Shown piece by piece: positions 1 to 5,786 of a stretch of DNA of 6,858 nt; within the stretch, counting starts at the first letter, position 1; the number at the start of each line of letters is the position of its first letter. The stretch covers positions 1 through 6,858 of the forward strand of contig JAAAOH010000167.1 of assembly GCA_009908925.1 (NCBI GenBank). Direction: 5' to 3'. The notes under the pieces are model-generated. The model searched no databases. It was not told the DNA's origin and was given only the letters and a program-made list of their open reading frames with translations. The translations under genes and the position numbers were made by a program. The stretch is from Spirochaetota bacterium. GTDB lineage: Bacteria; Spirochaetota; Spirochaetia; DSM-27196; PWMO01.

Positions 1-57
1 GATGTCGTAGAGGTCCTCTTCAACGGACCGATTGGCGATGATTTCCAGTCTTTGCAT
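1..57 (-). CDS. Partial small protein, likely PII-like transporter-associated protein
   Basis: Only the first 19 codons are in the window; the gene runs off the left edge. The visible protein starts MQRLEIIANRSVEEDLYDI: a hydrophobic beta strand (LEIIA) followed by an acidic helix start (SVEEDLYDI). This is the beginning expected of a PII/GlnB-like ferredoxin fold. Short PII-like proteins directly downstream of RND pump genes are known, for example the PG0541-type transporter-associated family, and would be cytoplasmic regulators of the neighbouring transporter. The ATG lies 3 bases after the pump stop codon. A strong Shine-Dalgarno, GGAGGAG, is built into the last pump codons 6 bases upstream, so the start is well supported and translation is probably coupled. 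That a gene starts here is near certain. The family is inferred from 19 residues and gene position, and it could be another small protein. Confidence 0.6.
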   Translation of the reverse strand, partial: MQRLEIIANRSVEEDLYDI

Positions 58-60
58 CGA

Positions 61-3000
61 CTACTCCTCCGAATCCGGATTCTGCCCGCCGCCGGCGACC
101 GCCTGTTCTATGCGTGCGGCACGCTTCTGCTCACGCTTTTCCTCACGACGCTCGCCGATGCGGTTCACGATAGCGTAGATCACCGGTATCACGAACAGGG
201 TGATGATGGTGCCAATGGTGAGGCCGCCCACGACGGTCTGGCCGATGGGCTGCACCAGCGTCGAGCCCTCTCCCCGGAAGAAGGCAACCGGCACGAGGCC
301 GAGAACCGTGGTGAGCGTGGTCATGAGAATCGGTCGCAGACGATTTCCACCGGCCTCGATGAGCGCATCGCGGATGCCGAGCCCCCGCTTTCGCAGCAGA
401 TTCGTGTAGTCTACGAAGACGATGCCGTTGTTGACGATGATCCCGACGAGCACAACGAGCCCGACCGCCGTGAACAGGCTCAGCGTCTGTCCGGTCAGAA
501 AGTAGAGCCATAGCACGCCGACGATGAGAAACGGCACGGTGAAGATGATGATGAACGGATCCACGAAGGACTCGAACTCGCTCGCCATCACACCGAAGAC
601 GAGAAACACCGAGATCAGCATGATGATACCGAAGGTCCGGCCGTAGCGCAGGAGGTCGGCGTAGTCGCCACCGAACTCGATGACGAGGTCCTGCTCGGCG
701 GGAATGGCCTCGAAGATGGCGCGACGCAGGCGCGGGGTGACCTGCTCGACGGTTGAACCGGGCGCGAGGCCGCCTGTGACGTGGATGGTGCGGCGCTGGT
801 TCTCGCGGGTAATGTCGACAGGACCGGTGTCGCGCCTGGTCGAGGCGAAGCTCGACAGCGGTACCTTGCGGCCCTGGTTGTTTAAGACGAAGATGCGATC
901 GAGATCGAGCAGCTCATCGCGACTCGGCTCATCGGATATCACCACGATGTCATACTCCGACCCGCCGGTGCGGTACTTGCTCGCCCTCACGCCGTCTATG
1001 CGGGCCCGGACTTCCTGGCCGATGGTCGCGATGTTGAGGCCCAGCGCGTAGGCCCGTGCCCGGTCGATCACGAGCTCGACCTGCGGAAGCCCCTCCTCGA
1101 GGTCCACCGACGGCTCGGTGACTTCGGGAAAGTCCGAGGTGATGAGCTCACGGATGCGCTGCGCGACCTCCTGAGCACGATCGAGATCCTGGGACTGCAC
1201 GAGCACGTCGATCGGCGGGGCGTTGAAGGGCCCGCCGCCCGGGCCGCCGCCGGCGTCGAAGGAGAAGTTCACACCCGGGAACTCGTCGAAGTGGGAGCGT
1301 AGAATGTCTTCCACCTCGTCGGAGGATTCCACTCGCTGCGCGATGTCGGGAAGCGTCACCGCAAATGTCCCACGGTAGGAGCGGCTCGCGCCGAGGAACC
1401 CGCCGAAGCTGCGCTCACCCGCGCTGATGATGATGTCGTTGTAGGCCGTGACCTCGTTCTCGACGATACCGGCAAGCCGCTGCATGACCTCCTCGGTACG
1501 CTCGAGCCGTGTCCCCACGGGAAGCTCGACCGACACTTGCACCGTGTCCGACGGCTGCGGCGGGGTGAGCTCGAACCCGATTCTCGGAACAAGGGCGACG
1601 CTGCCCCCGAGAATCGCCACGGCAATCAGCAGCGTGATGAGCTTATGATTGAGCGCGACACCGAGCGCCCTCTGATAGCCCCGGTCGAGCGATCGGAACG
1701 CACCGTCCGCGCGATCGTCGAGCGCCTTGAGCGCCCCCTTCAGGGGCCGTTGTTTGCGCGAGGAGATCGGCAGGTACCGGCTCGAGAGCACGGGGATGAG
1801 GAACATCGCCACCAGGAGCGAGGAACCGAGGGAAATCACGACGGTGAAGGCGAGGCCGGAGAAGAGCTCTCCGATGAACTCGAGCTGCCGTCGGAATACG
1901 GCAAGCGGCGCGAATACGCTGATTGTTGTCAACGTGGAGGCGACGATTGCGTTTATCATCTCCTGACTGCCGAGCACCGCGGAGGCCCGAAGCTTCGCGC
2001 CCTTCTCGCGGTAACGGTATATGTTCTCCAGAATGACGATCGAGTTGTCTACGAGCATCCCCACGCCGAGCGCGAGCCCCGTAAGCGTCATGAGATTCAG
2101 CGTGAGACCGGAGAAGTACATCACCGAGAGTGTGACGACAAGGGACACCGGGATGGCAAGGCCGATGATGAGGGTGGTACGAACGCTTCGCAGAAAGACG
2201 AACAGGATGACCACCGCAAGGATGGCACCCGTAATGGCCGCCGTCGACACCTGCTCGAGGGAGGCGCGAATGACGTCGGTCGTGTCGATGATGACGCCCA
2301 CCTCGGTACCGATGGGAAGCGCCTGGTTTATCTCGGGGAGCTTTGCGCGCACGGCGTCTGCAACCTCGACGGAGTTGGTACCGCTGCGCTTCTGCACGAC
2401 GACGAAGACTCCCGGCTCGCCATTCACGTAAACCGCGCTATCCTGCTCCCGGTATCCGTCGTAGACCTCGGCGATATCGCGGAGCAGGATCGGCGTCGGC
2501 GAGGCAGAACCGGCGCTGCCGGCACTCAGCCCGCTCCCTCCTCCGCCGGCCCCGCCGGCGGAGGCCGCACCCGGCACGGCCGCAGCTCCGCCGGAGCCGC
2601 TGCGATAGGTCACCACCACCTCGCGGATCTCCTCGATGCTGTCGTACTCACCTTCGGTGCTTATGAGGAAATTGGTGTTCCCCTGGGTGATGCTGCCGCC
2701 GGCAACCTGGACGTTCTGGCTGCGCACCGAGTTGGCCACCTGCTGCATGGTCAGGTCGTAGGCATCGAGGCGGTTCTGCGGAATCTCCACGCGGATGATG
2801 CGCTCGCGCCCGCCGTTGACGGCTGCAAGCGAAACACCCTCGATTTGCTCGAGCCGGGGCTGCACGATGTCCTGTGCAAGCTCACGCAACGCTTCAGAAG
2901 ACCGGTTCCCCGACATTTCGAGCTGCAGAATGGGAATGAGAGAGGGATCGAACTTGAAGATCTGGGGAGAGGTTGCCTCCTCGGGCAGCTGCTCTTTGAC

Positions 3001-3342
3001 GAACTCGAGGCTGTCGCGGACGTCGTTCGCGGCCTCGGCCATATTCGTCCCCCATATGAACTCCAGCGTGATCTGACTGCTTCCCGATGATGAGGTGGAG
3101 GTTATCTTCTGTATGTTTCCCACATTGGAGAGCTGACTCTCCAGTGGTCGCGTGATGGTCTGCTCGATTTCCTCTGGCCCTGCGCCGGAGTAGTTGGTGA
3201 AGACGATGAGCACCGGCGGGTCCACCTCCGGAAAGAGATCAATTGCGAGACCACTCGCGGCGTAGAGCCCGAATCCGATCACGAGGATGAAGATGATCAG
3301 CGTCGTTGTCGGGCGGTTTACGACGGTTCGGGTGACGCTCAT
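61..3342 (-). CDS. RND-family efflux pump, inner-membrane permease subunit (AcrB/BesB type)
   Basis: Complete 1093-residue proton-driven RND transporter, somewhat longer than AcrB (1049). The architecture is the duplicated RND form. TM1 is at about 13-31, with periplasmic porter/docking domain 1 at about 35-360 and TM2-TM6 at about 363-518. A basic cytoplasmic loop (about 521-566) leads to TM7 (about 568-586), followed by porter/docking domain 2 at about 590-895 and TM8-TM12 at about 903-1059. A charged cytoplasmic tail (1061-1093) ends the protein. Hallmarks include FPEVDPP (37-43), GPEEIE (55-60), RPLE (65-68), GVGMLVDNSIVILEN in TM4 (426-440), GIIVNNGIVFVDY in TM10 (967-979) and RLRPILMTTL at the start of TM11 (1001-1010). 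Relative to AcrB, the TM4 Asp pair is Asp432-Asn433 and the TM10 Lys is Asn971. There is no methionine-rich or other heavy-metal signature, so drug, lipid or another hydrophobic export is more likely; the substrate is unknown. Residues 248-281 are an unusual Gly/Ala/Ser insertion. The start overlaps the adaptor stop as ATGA. Confidence 0.97.
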   Translation of the reverse strand: MSVTRTVVNRPTTTLIIFILVIGFGLYAASGLAIDLFPEVDPPVLIVFTNYSGAGPEEIEQTITRPLESQLSNVGNIQKITSTSSSGSSQITLEFIWGTNMAEAANDVRDSLEFVKEQLPEEATSPQIFKFDPSLIPILQLEMSGNRSSEALRELAQDIVQPRLEQIEGVSLAAVNGGRERIIRVEIPQNRLDAYDLTMQQVANSVRSQNVQVAGGSITQGNTNFLISTEGEYDSIEEIREVVVTYRSGSGGAAAVPGAASAGGAGGGGSGLSAGSAGSASPTPILLRDIAEVYDGYREQDSAVYVNGEPGVFVVVQKRSGTNSVEVADAVRAKLPEINQALPIGTEVGVIIDTTDVIRASLEQVSTAAITGAILAVVILFVFLRSVRTTLIIGLAIPVSLVVTLSVMYFSGLTLNLMTLTGLALGVGMLVDNSIVILENIYRYREKGAKLRASAVLGSQEMINAIVASTLTTISVFAPLAVFRRQLEFIGELFSGLAFTVVISLGSSLLVAMFLIPVLSSRYLPISSRKQRPLKGALKALDDRADGAFRSLDRGYQRALGVALNHKLITLLIAVAILGGSVALVPRIGFELTPPQPSDTVQVSVELPVGTRLERTEEVMQRLAGIVENEVTAYNDIIISAGERSFGGFLGASRSYRGTFAVTLPDIAQRVESSDEVEDILRSHFDEFPGVNFSFDAGGGPGGGPFNAPPIDVLVQSQDLDRAQEVAQRIRELITSDFPEVTEPSVDLEEGLPQVELVIDRARAYALGLNIATIGQEVRARIDGVRASKYRTGGSEYDIVVISDEPSRDELLDLDRIFVLNNQGRKVPLSSFASTRRDTGPVDITRENQRRTIHVTGGLAPGSTVEQVTPRLRRAIFEAIPAEQDLVIEFGGDYADLLRYGRTFGIIMLISVFLVFGVMASEFESFVDPFIIIFTVPFLIVGVLWLYFLTGQTLSLFTAVGLVVLVGIIVNNGIVFVDYTNLLRKRGLGIRDALIEAGGNRLRPILMTTLTTVLGLVPVAFFRGEGSTLVQPIGQTVVGGLTIGTIITLFVIPVIYAIVNRIGERREEKREQKRAARIEQAVAGGGQNPDSEE
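64..70 (-). promoter_or_regulatory. Shine-Dalgarno of the small downstream gene
   Basis: The minus strand reads GGAGGAG, then TAGTCG, then ATG. The motif sits in the last two Glu codons of the pump gene and abuts its TAG stop, with 6-base spacing. It is the strongest ribosome-binding site in the window. It supports the ATG at 57 as a true start and coupled translation with the pump gene. Confidence 0.8.
2500..2601 (-). other. Gly/Ala/Ser-rich in-frame insertion in the pump's docking region
   Basis: Codes residues 248-281 of the pump, a 34-residue segment made almost only of Gly, Ala and Ser with one Val, one Pro and two Leu. Before it is a normal RND strand (EEIREVVVTYR); after it comes the equally normal TPILLRDIAEV. 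In most family members these two are joined by a short turn of the form Asn/Gly-x-Pro-Val-x-Leu-x-Asp. The segment therefore looks like a flexible linker inserted at a beta turn in the first docking (DN) subdomain, which faces the adaptor and outer-membrane factor. The reading frame is kept and flanking motifs are intact, so it is not a frameshift. The role is unknown. Confidence 0.75.
2540..2564. repeat. Perfect 11-bp inverted repeat with 3-base loop inside the pump gene
   Basis: Arms CCTCCGCCGGC (2540-2550) and GCCGGCGGAGG (2554-2564) are exact reverse complements around a CCC loop at 2551-2553. In the mRNA the loop is GGG. It lies in the Gly/Ala linker (residues 260-268). It is not followed by a U-tract on either strand, so it is not an intrinsic terminator. 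It may be a compositional by-product of Gly (GGC/GGA) and Ala (GCC) codons, or a trace of how the insertion arose. Confidence 0.7.
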
Positions 3343-4346
3343 GAGCCCTCCCGTTCAGATATGACGTGCTCCGGGGAGAGCGACTCGACCTCCTCGATTA
3401 CGCGGACCTCCGCCCCGTCGTCGAGGAGAGACTGTCCCTGGATGATTACCTCTTCGTCGGCTTCCAGGCCGTCGGTTATCTGCACCTGATTGCCGATGCT
3501 GATGCCGAGGCTGACCTCTCGCTGCTCCACGGTGTCGTCGTCGCTTAATACGAATACGTACGGTGTATCGAAGCGGCGTACGACGGCTTCACTCTGTACC
3601 TTCACGACATCCCGACGCACGGCGGTAACGAGGCGTATCTCAACGAACATGCCGGCCTTGACCCGCGTATCACGTCGAACGAACTCGAGCGTGACACCCA
3701 TGGTCCGCGTGGCGGGATCCACCACGGGGCTAAGCTCTGTCACGCGCGCGGGGAAACTCGCTTCCGGGTAGGCCTCGAGAAAAATGATGGACTCCTGACC
3801 TTCGCGGACAAGGGAGATGAAGCGCTCGGCGACCCTGGTGCGAATCTCGAGCACATTGGTATCCGAGATTTGAACGACCGGAACCGACGGTCCGACCGTG
3901 GAGCCCACCGACACGTACCGCTGCGTGATTGTCCCGGCAACGGGGGCGCGCACCGGACTCGGTTCGAATTGCTGCCCGGGGCGCGACCGGTCGACCTCCG
4001 CGATCACGTCGTTGCGGGAGACCGTCTGGCCGACCCGCACTCGCATGTTCGCCACTTCACCATTCGTGTCGGGATAGACATCCACACTCGAGGCCGGCTC
4101 GACGTCACCGTTGAGCTCGAGGTAGTTCTTGATCTCACCCCGCACCGGGCGGGTGACGTTGACCGCGAAGGCGGTGTCCTCGTCGACTCCACGCCCACCG
4201 TCGGGCGCCGCCGTACCGGCCGGGCCGCCGTCGCCGCCCGCGCCCGGCGGCCCGCCACATCCGGCCAGGAGCAGCGTGAGAAATAACGCTACGGCGATTG
4301 CCGTCGCAGCATTTATCCGGTGTGAGTGCTTAGTTCCCGTCTTCAT
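3339..4346 (-). CDS. RND efflux periplasmic adaptor (membrane fusion protein), lipoprotein, hairpin-less (BesA-like)
   Basis: Complete 335-residue adaptor linking the pump to the outer-membrane factor. A basic N-terminus and hydrophobic stretch (about 11-27) end in the lipobox LLAGC with Cys30, so it is a lipoprotein; Gly31 follows the Cys. Next is a Gly/Pro-rich tether (31-54). The first lipoyl half-motif is about 85-119 (NGEVANMRVRVGQTV) and the second about 130-162 (APVAGTITQRYVSVGSTV). Only about ten residues separate them (120-129), where AcrA-type proteins have a long coiled-coil hairpin. The beta-barrel domain follows at about 163-240, including the family motif DPATRTMGV (210-218) and VKAGMFVEIRL (229-239). 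A membrane-proximal domain is at about 241-320. The start is ATG, 17 bases inside the end of the outer-membrane factor gene, with only a weak GAGAGAG site, so it probably depends on translational coupling. Family is certain; close kinship to BesA is inference from architecture. Confidence 0.95.
   Translation of the reverse strand: MKTGTKHSHRINAATAIAVALFLTLLLAGCGGPPGAGGDGGPAGTAAPDGGRGVDEDTAFAVNVTRPVRGEIKNYLELNGDVEPASSVDVYPDTNGEVANMRVRVGQTVSRNDVIAEVDRSRPGQQFEPSPVRAPVAGTITQRYVSVGSTVGPSVPVVQISDTNVLEIRTRVAERFISLVREGQESIIFLEAYPEASFPARVTELSPVVDPATRTMGVTLEFVRRDTRVKAGMFVEIRLVTAVRRDVVKVQSEAVVRRFDTPYVFVLSDDDTVEQREVSLGISIGNQVQITDGLEADEEVIIQGQSLLDDGAEVRVIEEVESLSPEHVISEREGS
3346..3352 (-). promoter_or_regulatory. 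Shine-Dalgarno of the RND pump gene
   Basis: The minus strand reads GGGAGGG, then CTC, then ATG. The GGAGG core is 4 bases from the start codon, which is rather close. The site is inside the last codons of the adaptor gene. Start and stop overlap as ATGA, so ribosomes finishing the adaptor can reinitiate on the pump. Confidence 0.7.
4221..4254. repeat. 10-bp inverted repeat in the adaptor's Gly-rich tether
   Basis: Arms CGGGCCGCCG (4221-4230) and CGGCGGCCCG (4245-4254) are reverse complements with a 14-base spacer. It lies in codons of the Gly/Pro-rich linker just after the lipidated Cys30. No U-tract follows. Most likely this is an effect of GC-rich Gly/Pro codons; it is recorded because it could fold in mRNA shortly after the adaptor start. 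Confidence 0.5.
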
Positions 4347-5772
4347 TACTTCGCTCTCTCAGTTCATCGATACTTGTATTGAGTGCATACACGAGATCCA
4401 GCAGGGCCACGACATAGTTCTTCTGCTCGTCGAGGAGCTGCACCTGCGCCTGCTCGAGCTCATCCTCCGCCTCCCGGACCTCGAGGAGCTCGCGGTTTCC
4501 CGCGTCGTAGGCCTCCTGCGCAAGGCTGAAGGCGCGACGCGCCCGCTCGACGTTCAGGCGCCGCACCTCGATCGCACTGCGGGAGGTCTCGAGCTGGTCC
4601 ACCAGTTGCCGGATCTGGATCTCCGCGCCGGTTCGAGCCTGCTGTAGCTGGATGCGCGCCTTCTGCACGTCCTCTTTGAGGTTCTCGATCTCGACCTGTG
4701 TCCGGGAGAACGGAAGCAGCGGGTCGAGGGGCTGCGTGATGCTGATAGAGAAGGCGCCGCTCTGCTGATTCCAGTCGTTCTCAACGTCGTCGAACCAGGG
4801 ATCGTCGAAGGGGTCGCCCGCAAAGCCCGGATCCGCCCGCCAGTTAAGACTCAATGTGGGGTAGCGCTCGGCGCGTTTCGCGTCGAGGAGAAGCTCCCGC
4901 GCGGTTATGCCCTGCCGGGCGAGCTGTACGTCATAGCGCCGCTCGAGGTAGTCCCGGATGATTGCGTCGGCCTCGAGGGAGATGAGGTCCGCCTCGATCC
5001 GCCCCTCGAGCTCGACGGCCTCGGCGGGATCGAGACCGAGGGTCTGCTTGAAGCCCATGAGCGTGCTGCGATAGCCGAGCTGCTGCTGCTCGAGCTGGGG
5101 CTTGAGGTTCTCGAGCTGCACGCGAGAGCTCAAGAGCGTGAACTCGTCGACGAGGCCGTTGTCGTAGTTGATCTGCGTCTGCTCGAATCGCTCCTCGGCG
5201 GTCTCGATCGACTCACGAGTGATGCGGATGTTCTCCTGCTGGGAGAGCAGCTCGTAGAACTGTTTGCGGACGTCTCGTCGCAGCCGTGCCTTTGCATTCT
5301 GGAGCTCAATCACCCCGATATCGTACTCCTGCACCGTCTGTTGAATGTTTCGTATGATCCGGAGGTTCACCGAGAGTCCCGCCGAAAGCTCAGCGCCGAC
5401 CCGCCAGCGGTTGCCTTCTTCTTCGAAGGCAACGACGCGGTCGAATACGCCGTCGCCCAGCGCTGAGGTCGGCTCCGGCGCGACACCGGTGATATCCTGC
5501 ACCTCATTGACCCGCGAGAGGCTCCCCGTCGCGCTCACCTGCGGGATAAACACCGTCCAGGCGTTGTCCACAAGGCGCTTGGCCTTCCGCACGTCGATAT
5601 CCTGCAGCTCCACACCGAGATTGTTCGCCAGCGCAAGCTGCACGGCGGTTTCGGCATCGATGATGGTCACGTCCTGAATCGAGCTTCCGCTCGCACCGGT
5701 TCCGTCGTCCTGTGCGGAGGCCGTGGCGCCCGCTGCGACAAGTACTGTAAGCACCAACCAGAATCGCTTCAT
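4330..5772 (-). CDS. TolC-family outer-membrane efflux protein (OEP)
   Basis: Complete 480-residue outer-membrane exit duct, of usual TolC/OEP length. A Sec signal peptide is clear (Lys2-Arg3, hydrophobic core 4-14), with likely cleavage at ASA|QDD after residue 20. There is no lipobox. Two tandem OEP repeats are visible: about 37-247 and about 262-466. Each has an opening helix, a strand-loop-strand part (first pair about 75-138, second about 304-349) and long Gln/Glu/Arg/Leu-rich coiled-coil helices. The repeats share a matching segment: GLVDEFTLLSSRVQLE (206-221) and GNRELLEVREAEDELE (425-440). The second surface loop is strongly acidic and aromatic (320-334). The mature protein would trimerise into a beta-barrel plus periplasmic tunnel that receives substrate from the pump and adaptor encoded next. 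ATG at 5772 is preceded by GAGGAG at 8 bases and followed by a proper signal peptide. The ATG 7 bases upstream is out of frame. Confidence 0.96.
   Translation of the reverse strand: MKRFWLVLTVLVAAGATASAQDDGTGASGSSIQDVTIIDAETAVQLALANNLGVELQDIDVRKAKRLVDNAWTVFIPQVSATGSLSRVNEVQDITGVAPEPTSALGDGVFDRVVAFEEEGNRWRVGAELSAGLSVNLRIIRNIQQTVQEYDIGVIELQNAKARLRRDVRKQFYELLSQQENIRITRESIETAEERFEQTQINYDNGLVDEFTLLSSRVQLENLKPQLEQQQLGYRSTLMGFKQTLGLDPAEAVELEGRIEADLISLEADAIIRDYLERRYDVQLARQGITARELLLDAKRAERYPTLSLNWRADPGFAGDPFDDPWFDDVENDWNQQSGAFSISITQPLDPLLPFSRTQVEIENLKEDVQKARIQLQQARTGAEIQIRQLVDQLETSRSAIEVRRLNVERARRAFSLAQEAYDAGNRELLEVREAEDELEQAQVQLLDEQKNYVVALLDLVYALNTSIDELRERSNEDGN
4354..4360 (-). promoter_or_regulatory. 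Weak Shine-Dalgarno of the adaptor gene
   Basis: The minus strand reads GAGAGAG, 7 bases from the adaptor ATG, inside the last codons of the outer-membrane factor gene. The match to the ribosome-binding consensus is partial. With a 17-base gene overlap, adaptor translation is probably coupled to termination of the upstream gene. Confidence 0.4.
4771..4815 (-). other. Acidic/aromatic surface loop of the outer-membrane factor
   Basis: Encodes residues 320-334, with seven acidic residues and four Phe/Trp in fifteen positions. It lies between the two predicted beta strands of the second OEP repeat (LSLNW before it, FSISITQPL after it). By homology with TolC this is the extracellular loop at the mouth of the barrel. 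Metal binding, a halophilic surface or gating are possible; none is shown by sequence alone. Confidence 0.5.
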
Positions 5773-5780
5773 TTCTCATT

Positions 5781-5786
5781 CTCCTC
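5781..5786 (-). promoter_or_regulatory. Shine-Dalgarno of the outer-membrane factor gene
   Basis: The minus strand reads GAGGAG, 8 bases before the ATG at 5772, and overlaps the regulator's TGA stop (5785-5787). The 12-base gap leaves no room for a promoter, so the outer-membrane factor is co-transcribed with the regulator or driven from inside the regulator gene. Confidence 0.75.

Noticed and set aside
52..513. Plus-strand open frame of 153 codons at the left end
   Set aside because: Same antisense register over the pump's TM8-TM12 region, charged low-information product, no supported ribosome-binding site.
2540..2564. The 11-bp hairpin as an intrinsic terminator
   Set aside because: There is no T-tract after it on either strand, and it lies in the middle of an intact gene.
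2500..2601. A frameshift or sequencing error causing the Gly/Ala/Ser segment
   Set aside because: The frame is the same on both sides, flanking RND motifs are intact and in order, and the segment is exactly 34 codons.
1537..3090. A 517-codon open frame on the plus strand opposite the pump gene
   Set aside because: It is in the exact antisense codon register of the pump. In GC-rich genes that seldom use TTA, CTA and TCA codons this frame stays open by chance. Its product is an implausible run of Arg, His, Asp and Glu with no recognisable domain, while the opposite strand encodes clear RND motifs.
4221..4254. The inverted repeat in the adaptor tether as a regulatory element
   Set aside because: It is made of GC-rich Gly/Pro codons and has a long spacer. 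The composition alone readily gives such pairing, so it is listed only as a repeat.
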